Translations under genes and position numbers: made by a program | Assembly (NCBI GenBank): GCA_001599755.1 | Contig: BCHX01000005.1 | Location: 2,972,409 to 3,036,408, forward strand | From: Gliomastix tumulicola | Lineage: Eukaryota; Ascomycota; Sordariomycetes; Hypocreales; Bionectriaceae | Direction: 5' to 3' | Length of the DNA: 64,000 bases | Notes under the pieces: model-generated | The model's input: only the letters and a program-made list of their open reading frames with translations | What the model was told of the DNA's origin: nothing | The model's database searches: none | In this document: piece after piece, positions 1 to 11,204 of the stretch | How positions within the stretch are numbered: the stretch's first letter is position 1 | How the letters are laid out: each line of letters opens with the position of its first letter

Positions 1-732
1 CCGGGGTACTGGAGGAGTCGTTATGTTCCATCCACACCTTGATGTTACGCTGGGCGTATTGCTGTAGGTGGTTCTACCTGAGCCTCAGGATGAATTGTGG
101 CGGTCGTGCTCAGTGAGTCGGAAAATGGAGTCCATGAGCCCCTTCGACGATACCAAATATTCCGGGAATGCAACCAGCATTAGCCAGAACTAAGGGCCTG
201 CGGACTTGTTCATAGCGTATTTCTCTCAAACCACTGAAAATGATCTCAACTGTGATTAGGGCACGTGTCAACGACAGCAGCAACAAAATCTAGCTCGGGA
301 ATACGGCACGCACCCAACGGAGTGTTATGGCTAAGACGGCTTGAGAAAAGATTGACTATACCCGCACCAGCCCCAATCTCCACATATGTCGAGAAGAGGA
401 AACCTTAGGCTCTGAATGAGGAGCCGAGATCCCGTTCAAGGTGGCATTCTCCTAAGAGAAAGCTCAATGTGAGAGAGGTCAGACAAGGCACGTGTCTCAA
501 GACGTTATAGTAATTGGACATGATGGACTCGTCCCGATTTTTCGCGATCGATCCGGGTCGACTAACCAACACCCTGCGTGCAGAATGTTGCAATGCTTAA
601 GTACGACGCGTGATCCCTTTCTGTGGATGAAAAGCCACTGACTGAGGAAATCCGAAGTGCCATCTCTCCAATCAGCGTTTCGGAGATCAAAGTCAACTGA
701 ACACCAATCTCGATTTCCGGCTACGAGACGAG
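1..732. other. Left-edge intergenic region
   Basis: No convincing coding region is visible. The only ORF is a 62-codon minus-strand frame without recognisable content. The last part of this interval is the upstream region and 5' UTR of the acid phosphatase that starts at 733. It may also include the tail of a gene lying outside the window. Confidence 0.5.
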
Positions 733-2415
733 ATGAAGGCCACCATCAGCATCAAGGGCGCTGCCGTCGCCGCCGGGCTGCCTCTACTGGCCAGCGCGAC
801 GGCTGTTGATACCACCATGAACTCTCAACTCCGCCTCGCCCACTTCGGCAACACAGGTATGATGGTCAGCTGGAACACTTTCGGCCACATCGACGCGCCT
901 ACCGTTCATTGGGGTATGTCCGCCAGCAGCCTCAACGAGACGGCTTCTTCCAAGGTCTCCGTCACCTACCCTACCTCGACGACCTACAACAATCACGTTC
1001 TCATCAACGGTCTCAAACCCCACACTACCTACTATTACCTCCCATCCCACCTCATGAACGACACGAACGCCACTCCCTTCACCTTCACCACCACTCGTGC
1101 GGTTGGTGACGCTACACCCTTCGCTGTGGGATACGTTGCCGACTTGGGCACCATGGGCAAGAGGGGCCTGACCACCAGCGCTGGCAAAGGCGTTGCCGAC
1201 ACCAACATCCTTGAGCCCAACGAGAGGAACACCATCCAGGCTCTCGCTGACAACAAGGGCACCTATGACTTCCTCTGGCATTCTGGTGACATTGCCTACG
1301 CCGACTACTGGCTCAAGGAGGAAATCCAAGGATTCCTCCCCAACACCACGATTGAGGAGGGCTCCCAGGTCTACGAAGCAATTCTCAATGATTTCTATAA
1401 TGAGCTCATGTCAGTCACCGCTACCAAAGCGTACATGGTCGGCCCAGGCAACCACGAGGCCAACTGCGACAATGGCGGCACTACCGATAAAGTCCACAAC
1501 ATCAACTACACCAGCTCCATCTGCGTTGAGGGTCAGACAAACTTTACTGGCTATAAGAATCACTTCCGCATGCCCAGCGCTGTCTCCGGCGGTACTGATA
1601 ACTTCTGGTACTCCTGGGATAATGGTATGACTCATTTTGTCCAGCTTGACACTGAGACCGATCTTGGCCACGGTTTCATTGCCCCCGATGAGCCCGGTGG
1701 CAGTGAGGCCCAGGATGCTTCTCCTGTCAACGCTACCATGGACGCCCAAACGAAGTGGCTCGAGGCTGACTTGGCTGCTGTCGACCGTACCAAGACCCCA
1801 TGGGTCGTGGTAGCTGGCCATCGCCCCTGGTATCTGAGCCACGCTAACAACAGCGGCACCATCTGCTGGACCTGCAAGGACGTCTTTGAGCCTATTTTGA
1901 TCAGATACAATGTCGACCTGGTCCTCTCTGGTCACGCCCACGTGTACGAGCGTCAGAACCCCCTCGCTGAGGGCAAGCTGGATCCCAACGGTCTAAACAA
2001 CCCTCAGTTCCCCTGGTATATCACCAACGGTGCCGCCGGCCACTACGATGGTCTTGACTCGCTCCAGGAGCCCCGAAAGGACTACAGCCGATTTGGCCTC
2101 GATACTAGAAACGCGACCTATGGTTGGAGCCGCCTGACCTTCCACAACTGCACCCACATGACCCACGATTTCATGGCCAGCAAGGACGACAAAGTCATGG
2201 ATTCGGCAACGCTCTTTAAGTCGCGTACTTGCCACTTCAACAGTGGTAGCTCCGGGTCCATTCCTGGCAACGGCACCACCACCACCACCAGCCCCACGAC
2301 CAATCCTACAACTTCTTTCACTACCGTTCCTACCGGCGCTGCTGCAGGAACCACCCTGAACGGCCCTATTGCCTTTACGCTGGCAGTATTGGCTACCTTT
2401 TGTACCCTCATGTAA
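733..2415 (+). CDS. Purple acid phosphatase, secreted and probably GPI-anchored
   Basis: A 560-residue, intronless metallophosphoesterase of the purple acid phosphatase family, which hydrolyses phosphate monoesters at a binuclear metal centre. Residues 1-24 form a signal peptide. Residues 27-120 look like the N-terminal fibronectin-III-like domain. The metal-binding motifs appear in order: ADLG (D137), GDIAYADYW (D186, Y189), GNHE (N240, H241), AGHRPWY (H363) and SGHAHVYER (H401, H403). After about residue 500 a Ser/Thr-rich stretch (runs of Thr, including TTTTTSP) leads into a hydrophobic tail ending TFCTLM, which fits a GPI-attachment signal and so a cell-surface location. Several NxT/S sequons suggest glycosylation. 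Length and motif set are normal for fungal members. The substrate (phytate or general phosphomonoester) cannot be told from the sequence. It has no obvious link to its neighbours. Confidence 0.93.
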   Translation: MKATISIKGAAVAAGLPLLASATAVDTTMNSQLRLAHFGNTGMMVSWNTFGHIDAPTVHWGMSASSLNETASSKVSVTYPTSTTYNNHVLINGLKPHTTYYYLPSHLMNDTNATPFTFTTTRAVGDATPFAVGYVADLGTMGKRGLTTSAGKGVADTNILEPNERNTIQALADNKGTYDFLWHSGDIAYADYWLKEEIQGFLPNTTIEEGSQVYEAILNDFYNELMSVTATKAYMVGPGNHEANCDNGGTTDKVHNINYTSSICVEGQTNFTGYKNHFRMPSAVSGGTDNFWYSWDNGMTHFVQLDTETDLGHGFIAPDEPGGSEAQDASPVNATMDAQTKWLEADLAAVDRTKTPWVVVAGHRPWYLSHANNSGTICWTCKDVFEPILIRYNVDLVLSGHAHVYERQNPLAEGKLDPNGLNNPQFPWYITNGAAGHYDGLDSLQEPRKDYSRFGLDTRNATYGWSRLTFHNCTHMTHDFMASKDDKVMDSATLFKSRTCHFNSGSSGSIPGNGTTTTTSPTTNPTTSFTTVPTGAAAGTTLNGPIAFTLAVLATFCTLM

Positions 2416-2794
2416 AATTAGCAAAACAAACCGCATAGTATCGATTATGCTGAGAACTGCATATCGTGCAGAGTCGAAAGATATTTAACATTACATTTAG
2501 ATCGAATTTGTGGACGGACTGGGCAGAAAATATTTGCCTATATGTTAGTATAGAGGAACCTCAGGTACAGCAGCACAACTGCCTCAATCAAGTCTGCGGT
2601 CCATCAAGTCCAGTCAGTATTAAAGCTAGCAGCCTTGCCACACCCAACGTAGCAATAGCTTTGTGTAAGAAATCAACCTTGCATTCCCCTTGCGACGTAC
2701 CACGGCCCACTAGCTTGTTATGCATCTCGTCCTACAACGGTTTGAAAGGATGATGATGAGGGCATTGCTGCTTGCTACTGATTGAATATCTTCT

Positions 2795-2796
<2 letters not shown>

Positions 2797-2832
<36 letters not shown>
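2797..2832. repeat. Poly(T) tract, 36 nt
   Basis: An uninterrupted run of T on the plus strand. Read on the minus strand it is a poly(A) tail, as would be left by a retroposed transcript, but no LINE or SINE body was recognised on either side. Slippage expansion is the simpler alternative. Confidence 0.9.
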
Positions 2833-2833
<1 letters not shown>

Positions 2834-3305
2834 GATATGACGGATTAATCTCAGTCTGCGCAATACTGAGTTGAGTCGTCCGCCGCGCCGGGTGAGCTTG
2901 AGGTCCGTCTTTAACCAGAGTCAAGCTGATGGGGGGTGGTGGCCCGGAGGTGAGCCAGCTGCGACGAGTTGTATGACAACAATGTGTTGTTCTCTTATTT
3001 GGGGCTAGTTAGGCTATGTATGTCGTACTGACAATGGCCAGGTGACCCTGCCCGTCCCTTACATGGAGCACAGCGTCAAGTCTGGAACCCAGACTCTGGG
3101 GAGGTAGATTACTGGAAGGGCTCTCATGTAGGCATCCTATATATGGAAATACGCCTTACGCCCGCTTGAAACCTATACAATTTGCAGGCATAGAGTAGAC
3201 TTCTCTATCAGCTGCATTGAAGAAAGAACTTTTCAAAGACAGACCTTGGGCCGTTGTTGCGGTGAGTCTTGGATTGTAAACCGGGTTTGACCTGATAAGT
3301 GGACG

Positions 3306-3345
3306 CAAAATGAGGAGACAAATGAGGAGACAAAATGAGGAGAGA
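3306..3345. repeat. Short tandem repeat, about 13-bp unit x3
   Basis: Three near-identical copies of an AAATGAGGAGAC-like unit in non-coding DNA. No function is evident. Confidence 0.8.
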
Positions 3346-3779
3346 GACAGGTTTAGTCAGTGAATCATGTCCTCTCCAGCCACTAAGGGTGACGCACGCC
3401 CAACTGCGGCGAAACTTATTAGGCCATGAAGACGGTGAATATACGAAGCACCAAACTTTATCGCTCATGGCACATCAAGTAACGTACTGGTATGGTCAAA
3501 CTCCGATCTCCTGGGTGGCGTCACAACTGGCACTTGAGGTGGCTGGTTAAGATGGTTCAATTTTCACGACGTTAGTCGTCACGAGATAACATTGATAATT
3601 CCACAAAAGACTTTAGGCTGGTAAACTCTTGTAACCTCCTGTAGCTGTTCTATGGCTGTCTGTGGCTTGTAGGCGGCAGGATATGGCGTTGGCGCCCCAA
3701 CAGTTTGCTAAGGACAGTGTTGAGTGAGGTTGGCGCATTGGTTTAGGACAACCATGGACAGCTACCTGTTGCTTAAAGC

Positions 3780-3793
3780 TTTTTTTTTTTTTT
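3780..3793. repeat. Poly(T) run, 14 nt
   Basis: A run of T followed by an AT-rich stretch to about 3820, lying in the upstream region of the peptidase gene at 4220. Confidence 0.85.
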
Positions 3794-4219
3794 AGTTTTT
3801 ATTTTATTTTAAATTTTCATGACGCGGTCACCCCATATATTTGGCTGTGACTTACGCCCAGCCCTATAACTACCTATGAAACCCCTTCTGTCTCTCGTCC
3901 AATCTCGCCATTGTGCCTTTGATTATTTGCCATACACCGTTTTACCACTCAGTCGCACTGTTCTTGATTCACCGCCATCGTTAGCCCTATTCTCCAGACG
4001 CGTAGGTTCTTTCTTCTCTTGGATTTCCCCTGTTCCTCGTTGCATCTACTTGCTTCATCTTCGCCCGCTAGCACCACCCAGATGTCATGGTCATCGCCAC
4101 ACAAAGTTCATCGCGCAGATCGCTTGCTAACGTACCCCCCATAGGACCTCTAACGTAGGTTCTCTCTTGAAAGCGCAACTAGATTCGGGTGTCCCATCGC
4201 CAAAGTCATCTCGTCAGCC

Positions 4220-6127
4220 ATGTCGCTAGGACCAACACCCACGATCTGCAGTCGGACATACCGAGTCGCGACAAATACTCTTCGACCTTTGCCCCTGCAG
4301 AATAGCCCCCTGGCACAAGGTTGGCTTGGGCATGGGGAGGCGCAGAGGATCAAAGAAATCGTCCTCGACGTGCTGGGCAAGCATGGAATTCAAGCCCCGG
4401 CACCCTTTGACGACCTTGGCCCTAAGGAGGACCTCACCTTTAGTGGCTGGGAGATAATGGAGCCCAGCAAGGATGACAATGAACACGTCAGTATCGTCAA
4501 CCGCCATCACCCTGGCAAACCCTCTCCGGTCTGCGCAACAATCTTCATCGAATCGGACTGGGACAGCTCACCTGCGAACCTTTCGTCCCAAACGTGGCCC
4601 AAGGCCGTGGGCGAGATCTATTCCGCCCTGGCCCGTATGGACGGTCCCCTTCCATCACTTGAAATCGAAATAATCGCCACCCATCTCACCAGACCGGTTC
4701 ACGTCCACTATATTCGGGGCGATGACGAGCTTGAGACGGCCTGGAACGGACACCTTCTCAACGAGGTCAAAGACGTACTGGGCAAGTTCTCGGCCACCAA
4801 GAACATGGTCAACGGCCTCGCCATCTCCCGTTTCGGCTTCTACTACAAAGCAGAGAAGAACCCGATCACCGTCTACATCGCCGTGGACCGCCGCAGCGAC
4901 GAGACCCGGTGGTCCGAAGTCATAGACGCCCTGCAGGTTCCACTGAGCACCGTCCGCCACCACCAGGTAGAGGTGTGGATTGGGCACAATGATTGGGAAT
5001 TCCCCGTCTTTGACCTCAACGTCGGTCAGCCGTCCCCTGAATTGAGCTGCAGCGACGAGGATGGCTATCGCAAGCAGGTCAACCTTGGAGACGAGATCGG
5101 CATGGGCCTATATAGCCCCTGCGTCGATGACCGCGCACGCACCTCAGGCTTCGGTACAGTGGGATGTTATGTGGAGGTGAAGAAAGAAGGAAAGTGGCAG
5201 ACTTTGGCTCTCACAAACTACCACGTAGTGCGACCACTCTTTGATGGCTTTGAGCTGGATCTTGCAGAAGAAAGCACGTATGCGAGCAAGGTGGCACGCC
5301 AGGGCACCGCGCTTTACAAAGCGGACCACGAGGGTGTCAAGGCTGAACACGGTCAGCAGCTACCAGGAATCGAATCTCCGTCTCGAAAAACCCACATCAG
5401 GATCATGGGCAAGCTCCAGGGCTACATCGAGGCGGAGAAGGCGGAGAGGCCGGACGGGCCGGTCCAGAAGGAGTATGAGGAGCAGTACCAAGCCAAGAAG
5501 CGTTTTTTCGACGAGGAACATCACAAGTTCGGACATCTTTGGGCGGCTTCGGGCTTCATGCGCCGTTCTGCCGCAGGACATCGTATGGATTGGGCTCTGA
5601 TAGACCCCGCCGCCGACCGCATTGGTACCAACTCTTTGCCGAGCGGTGCTACTTGGAAGCAATGGGAAAGAGGGAGGTCGAAGCCTTCCCAGCCCGACAC
5701 GCACACCCGCCTTCGAGGTCCGTCTCCGGAAGCGACTCTGGAGCGGACCAGAGGTAACACCCTCATGTTCAAGATGGGCGCAAATTCGGGCCCAACCACA
5801 GCCCAATACTCCAACTGTAAGGGCTGTTTGGGCGAAGCAACACATGTGGGTGATAAACACCAAACCGACGAACATCTTTTCGTCCCATGCGGGGGGACAG
5901 GGGCCAGGGAAGGGCTCAGTCTGGCCACTGCCGGCGACTCGGGTGCTGTTGTCTACGATGACGAGGGCAAGGTTGTCGGTCTTATTTTCAGAGGATTGGC
6001 GCCGCAGCAATCCCCTAAGAATCCGAAAACGTTCCTCTACACGTTTGTGACTCCCATCGAGGACGTCTTTGCGGACATCAAGGCATTCACCGGGGTCGAC
6101 GATGTTAGAATCCTCGGAAGCGCCTAG
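4220..6127 (+). CDS. Trypsin-like serine peptidase with long N-terminal region
   Basis: A 635-residue intronless protein. The C-terminal part carries the three catalytic motifs of a chymotrypsin/trypsin-fold peptidase: TNYHVV (His335), MDWALI (Asp457) and AGDSGAVVYD (Ser574), the last followed by VVGLIF as in other members. Residues 1 to about 290 have no domain I can name. A charged, probably helical insertion at about 400-440 separates the His and Asp segments. There is no signal peptide, so the protein is probably cytosolic. Trypsin-like domains occur in fungi as effector modules of NLR proteins and as free proteins. This one lies convergent to an NLR-type gene (338 bp between the two stop codons), with a HET-domain gene beyond. 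A role in programmed-cell-death or non-self signalling is inference from that context. The first ATG of the frame was chosen as start. Confidence 0.82.
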   Translation: MSLGPTPTICSRTYRVATNTLRPLPLQNSPLAQGWLGHGEAQRIKEIVLDVLGKHGIQAPAPFDDLGPKEDLTFSGWEIMEPSKDDNEHVSIVNRHHPGKPSPVCATIFIESDWDSSPANLSSQTWPKAVGEIYSALARMDGPLPSLEIEIIATHLTRPVHVHYIRGDDELETAWNGHLLNEVKDVLGKFSATKNMVNGLAISRFGFYYKAEKNPITVYIAVDRRSDETRWSEVIDALQVPLSTVRHHQVEVWIGHNDWEFPVFDLNVGQPSPELSCSDEDGYRKQVNLGDEIGMGLYSPCVDDRARTSGFGTVGCYVEVKKEGKWQTLALTNYHVVRPLFDGFELDLAEESTYASKVARQGTALYKADHEGVKAEHGQQLPGIESPSRKTHIRIMGKLQGYIEAEKAERPDGPVQKEYEEQYQAKKRFFDEEHHKFGHLWAASGFMRRSAAGHRMDWALIDPAADRIGTNSLPSGATWKQWERGRSKPSQPDTHTRLRGPSPEATLERTRGNTLMFKMGANSGPTTAQYSNCKGCLGEATHVGDKHQTDEHLFVPCGGTGAREGLSLATAGDSGAVVYDDEGKVVGLIFRGLAPQQSPKNPKTFLYTFVTPIEDVFADIKAFTGVDDVRILGSA

Positions 6128-6465
6128 GGGAGCCTGCTTGCTCTTCACCTTTTCTTTGCATTCGTCCTCCCTCATCGTCCTTGTCTCGTCCCGGATTGGG
6201 CTTGTGAGGATGAATTTCTTTGAATGGATATTGGAGTTTATTAGAGCCAATATGAGACATGGAGCATGCCTTTGGGTGCTTAGATCTCCTTCTTTCTCTT
6301 TCCTTTTCTTTCTTTGCCGGTCCCACTTGATGGCTCGTCAGTCTTGTGTTAGTAACTAGGGTCTTGATTCTGCTGCTGGAATTAAGCATTAATGTTTGAT
6401 TAGTCGTGTGTATTGTGCCGTTAGCCTTTATGGCTCAAGGTCAAACATATAACTAGCATTTAGGC
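6128..6465. other. Convergent 3' intergenic region
   Basis: Pyrimidine-rich tail-to-tail spacer between the peptidase (plus) and NLR (minus) genes, presumably holding both 3' UTRs. Nothing else was seen. Confidence 0.6.
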
Positions 6466-9400
6466 CTACGGCAGAGTAGGATCTTTGCCTGAGAATTCCA
6501 TGGATATCATCCTCCTTGACGATAACAACATCGCAATCTTTGCCCCGAAGATCTGTAACCCGTACATGAGGTTCGTAGGCCGGTATGGAGGGGGTAGAAA
6601 TAAAATCCTTTGGTCTTTCCACAGGATCCAACGACAGTCGTCAGTGATCCCGAGCCCTCGACGATGCGCGGAATGCAAAGAGAGCTGCCGGTTTGGGGTT
6701 GTGCCGACGGTTGGCGAGACGGCACCGTAGTCGAACTCGCCAATATTCGTATAGAATCTTGTACCAGTCGCGGCCCAGATCCGAGGCACTCCAAACCGGC
6801 ACGGTAGACCGACTTCGGCAGTGCATGTGGCCGTTGTGATGTCCCAAATGGAGATCTTCAGTGAGGTCGAGTCTTCGATAGCCACCCTGTTCGCATCTGA
6901 CAAGAATATGACGGAGGAGATCCCTCCACCGTCCCCACGGTGGAAAGTCTTGACGTGTTTGCCGGTCGCTGCCTCCCATATCGAGACTCTGCCCTGCCAC
7001 GACCCAGTCGCAAGAAGCAGACTATCTGGGGAGAATGCAACCGAAGAGGCAAGAATGTCAATGTCAATGGGCTTATCAGGCCTTGCCAGCTCCCAAATAT
7101 TGCAGGGCCGATCCCCGCCCACCACGAGGCGAGTGCCGTCTGAGGATAAGGCAAGACAGCCCATGGACTCGAATCGCATCACCGTCTTACCGGCTGCGAT
7201 ATCCCAAACGGCACCAAAGTATCTGCTCGTGTCTGGGGACTCCCATCGTCTAGGTCCTCCAAACCGCGGGAAGAATGCCAAGAGGCTTCCGTCTGGCGAA
7301 AACACAGCTTCCTGGACCGATCCAAGACAAGGATCGACGTCCCCAACGACGTCCCATGTTTCTGTATTGTAGATCTTGGCCGGATTCTCGTAGTTTCCGA
7401 AGCATGCAAGCCGGTCCCCTCTTGGATGGGCAACAATTCTCGAAAATGCCTCCTCGGCAGTATTTCCCGACCTCGTTGGACTGCTACCCGGCTCAAGACC
7501 CCAAAGATTCAAAACGAGACGGTCTTCTGCCAGCGTCGCAAGCAGAGTTCCGTCTGGCGAGATCGCTGGGATAGCGCGAGTAAAATGGACGAAAGTCCCG
7601 GTTCTCTGTCCGGTCTGAACATCCCAGACGTAGATAAGGTTGTACCGGCAGTGGAAATCGAAAACCTGGCGTCCATCAGGCGAAAAGCGGAGAGCTTGGA
7701 CGAGCTTCGAAGATTCTAGTTTCTTCTCGATCTGGCCTGTCTTCACACTGCGAAGGTGGTCAAAGGCTGCGAACTGCCGTCCGTCTGGAGAGAAGGCGAA
7801 TGGGAAGCACGTGAACTCGAAGTCCCCCTGGATTCGGAGCTTCAGCGAGCTGACACGGCTGAGTGTTGTGAAATCCCATATGGTCAAGTGGGTTTGGCTC
7901 TGCAACGCGAGCTGAGGACCGTCCTCCGTCGAAAAGATGGCCATCTGCTCAAATTGGCCCGAGATATGCAATGTTGGGCCCCATTCTGCAGCGATAAGAT
8001 TGTACACCTGGATATCAGTGGCTGGGTACCTGGCTTTGTCGTTGTCGTTGTCGTTGTCGTTGTCGCTGCTCTCAGCCTTTGGGTCGTACGCGTCTGGCGC
8101 CTTCGCCACGGCTAACCATTTCCCGTCAGACGAAATGTCTAGACTTCTCGTGGAGGTGCCTATGGATTTCACGGTCTCGAGACAGCTGCCCGTTGCTATC
8201 TCAAATATTGCAACCTGCCGTATTCCATTCCACTGTCGGCCGGCACGAACAAGGGTGCGGCCATCCGGAGAGAACACAACTCTTGCCTCGAGAACTCCTG
8301 GCGCCTGCATGACCCGTGTTCCGGCCACTACATCCCAAATCTCGGTTGTCTTGTCAGACGCCCAGCACAGCAGGCGGCTGTTGGGGCTGAACGAAAACAT
8401 ACCCTGCATATGTTCTTTTCCCGTCTCGAACGACTGCAGATGTAGATCCCAGTCCATTCCTACCCTCGGCTGGCGATGAAGATAGGAGGGGTATTGGTCC
8501 TCAAAGACCTTGCGAACGATACTCCTTTCTGGTAAAAAGACAAGGGTTGAGTGGTAGATTTGAAGAGGATATTCATCCCAGAGGCGTCGATCTCTTAGAG
8601 CAGTACGTCTAGCGTCTCGAAGAAAACTTGACACATTGGTACTTTTTTCATTCTGCGTGCAAAACGTTAGTATGAAACATTAGGTTGCCGTCGCAGTCGA
8701 GAGACGTCCGTACATCAAGAAGGGTCAGCAGGTCATCAACCATTGCAACGCTCTCTGAGACGCGCCCTATGAGACTAAGAACCTCAATCCAGTGCAGGAA
8801 GTGTTTGGTCAAAAAGCGGTGCACTTCTCCATCATCCCGCAGACGATGTTGGCCCTGCTTCATGTGGAACGCCCAGTATCTGCAAGCATACTGCACTTCC
8901 GGCCGAAGGCAGTGGTTGATCGCTGCAGGGTCAAGAGCGGATCGAGACTTTCCCGGTCGCCGAAGATCGCAAATGTCGTTTTTCAATATGCCTGGCGCGG
9001 AGAGCAGGGACAGGCAATGTGACCCCAGTGCGGCCTGTGTTTCCTGCTCATCAACCCAGAACGGATTGTTATTCCGGTTGGCGCCGTTCACAAGAAAGTC
9101 GCGAAATGACAAGTGAAGCAGCTTGACTGGAGATGACTCGTTTTGAGGAATGTTCAAGACGGAGTGTAGACCTGAAAGTTGTCTGTCCAATACCCTCTGA
9201 GGTGTATGGAGTAGATTGGCCAGCGACTTTCTTGACAAGGGCTCGGCTAGAACAACAATAGGGCCGACCAAGGCCCGGAAAGTCTGAATAATATGCTGCT
9301 CGTCTTTCTGAGAACGTCTGGTCCAGCCATGGTCCGTACGCTCCAGCAAAAGCTGGTCCAGAATCGGCAGGTAGGTGGCATGAAGCCTAGGGAGATCATA

Positions 9401-10801
9401 GCCTCTCTGTGATGCTAGAAGCTTCTCTAGCCGCTCCGCAGGATCGCTATAGTTCATATCGGCAATGAAACGACAGGCTGTCGCTGCAAAGATAAAAAGC
9501 GGCACAGATATGTTGACGAGATGTTCCGTGCTCTCGGCACTCGGCCAGTCGGAGGCCAGCCAGCCAGATGAAGCCGCAGTATTGAAGTCATCCCTGATAG
9601 TAGCCAGTTTCCACTGTAGAAACCTTCGGATGTCGCTCTCTATATCGGGCTTGGGAATCTCGTGGAGGGCAAAATCCGCGTATTTGTCTCCGATGGACTG
9701 GAACCCTAAGCGGATATGTATATCGGGCCTGCTAGTGACAAAGAATCTCAGGTGAACCGACGTCAAAGACTCCTTGGCCATCGAGAAGAGACGGATGATG
9801 GCCCTCGCATCCTCATCCTGGTCGCATTCATCCAAAGCATCGACTACCACCGTTATCGCTCTCGGCAGATTGGGGAGACTCTTGCAGTCCTCCAGTGGCT
9901 TCAGGATAAGCATCTCGAACTGCTCCTTCTTTGATTTGTCCGCGATGAACGGGTCCTTCTCGATTGCGTCTTGGACCTGAGACGCAATGCAAGGAACTTG
10001 ATGGACGATCTGCGCGGCGAGAGTCGTGAAGAATCGTGTGGCAGTCCCCCGATCGCCCTCACCCTTCTTGAAAAGGTAAGTGGCAACAGGGATGCCCATT
10101 TGACGAAGCTGATCTGCCACTGTCCGACAGATGGTGGATTTTCCTGTGCCGGCCATTCCGAACAACCAGAATATACACCTGCCCTCGGCGTCCTCGTTCC
10201 AGCTGAAGATCCGGGACAGGATCTCCTTGCGAGTGTCGGGGTGACACCTAGGATCCCTCTCGTTTGCCTGAGAGTCGATAGCCGCTCCAGTCGCGATGGG
10301 AAGCTTTGATAGCACGTTCCTCTGATGCGCCATCGACGCAGCTGCTGTAGAGTCAATCTGAAGGGCAGCAGAGAGGATACTCTGGCATTGATGCAGGTCG
10401 TTGACTATGCCGTCCATCTCCTTTCTTTGGAACGGCCACTCCAAAGATTGCCTGTCCAGCCCCAATCTGCTCATCTTCTGTCTCAACTTGTCTCGCACGC
10501 CATTGCCGCCGCTGCCGCCCGGCTGATCCCGTTTATCGATTCCCTCCTGCAGTGTGGCGCTGACACTCTGCAGCTGCTGCATCGATCTGTCAAGGGCGCT
10601 TCGTAGCTTCTGAGTCGTCTCGAGCCTCCCATCTTGGTTCTCAAGCAGCGCTTGCAGCCCTTCTACGGCTACTCTGTGGTTCTCCAAGGATCTCTGCAAT
10701 CGCGTGGCGTCTTGGCCCGCGTTCTTTACCTCCCCATAGTAGGAGATAAGCTTGCCGGTGGTGTCAATGATCGTTATGACACTTGAAATCGCACCTAGCA
10801 C
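6466..10801 (-). CDS. NLR-type receptor: HeLo-like N-terminus, NACHT, WD40 repeats
   Basis: Two long ORFs join into one gene: exon 1 10801-8714, a 61-bp intron 8713-8653 (GTACGG donor, ACTAAC branch point, GCAG acceptor, phase 0) and exon 2 8652-6466, giving 1,424 residues. Residues 1-150 are helical and resemble the fungal Helo_like_N type found at NLR N-termini. The NACHT NTPase follows, with Walker A GMAGTGKST (215-223) and Walker B ITVVVDALDEC (316-326). From about residue 740 there are roughly ten degenerate WD40-like units (repeated FSPDGR and IWD motifs) that would sense a ligand. Such STAND proteins oligomerise on ligand binding and can trigger cell death. The repeats are diverged from one another, unlike the near-identical repeats of fast-evolving het-e/het-d type genes. 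Without the intron the second ORF has only a GTG start at 8634, which supports the join. Confidence 0.88.
8038..8065. repeat. Coding microsatellite (GTTGTC)n
   Basis: A hexanucleotide repeat inside the WD40 exon that reads as an alternating Asp-Asn run (DNDNDND) on the minus strand, in a predicted loop between propeller blades. It is likely to be length-variable. Confidence 0.8.
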
Positions 10802-11204
10802 CTCTATGGCTGAGGTGTGGTGGTGCTTTCTTCTTCTTCTTCTTCTTCTCGGGCTGCAGACGCAGAAAGTAGTACCGCGACTTCAACGAGCGGGTGATGT
10901 CTGGTATGGGAAATAAGGCATGAAAAATTGAGCCGAGGAGCGGGGGGCAGACGTATTTATAGATAAATGTGCATTCGTGTCATATAACCTGTGGCTGTGA
11001 GCCGGCACAGTATTGGCTGAGCCTGCATATTGCGGGGATTTTTCAATGCAAGGCAGACAGACCCCTCCATGCCATAGGTTCGCACGGAATCTGAACCTCC
11101 CAGCCCAGCGCTCCATCATCTATCACTGCCGCTGACTCATAATGTGAACCAAAACTGTGTGCTGTATCTGAAAATCTATCGTAACACTACCCACAAAGAT
11201 TTAT
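10802..11204. other. NLR upstream region
   Basis: Upstream of the NLR start (minus strand) and downstream of the HET gene. It contains a (TTC)n microsatellite at about 10828-10850, within the likely NLR 5' UTR or promoter. No coding region was seen. Confidence 0.55.

Larger units (their letters stand above)
2416..4219. other. Gene-poor 1.8 kb spacer
   Basis: No supported gene. Short ORFs at 2466-2753, 3335-3550 and 3876-4130 have no domain or codon signal that I recognise. The spacer holds a 36-nt poly(T) tract (2797-2832), a short tandem repeat (about 3306-3345) and a second T-run (3780-3793). The last 400 bp are pyrimidine-rich and probably contain the promoter and 5' UTR of the peptidase at 4220. 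A GCTAAC branch-point-like sequence followed by CCATAG just before 4145 could mark a 5' UTR intron. Confidence 0.5.

Noticed and set aside
784..1329. 181-codon minus-strand ORF
   Set aside because: Antisense to the acid phosphatase, which has all family motifs.
5360..6250. 296-codon minus-strand ORF
   Set aside because: Antisense to the trypsin-like peptidase; no domain content.
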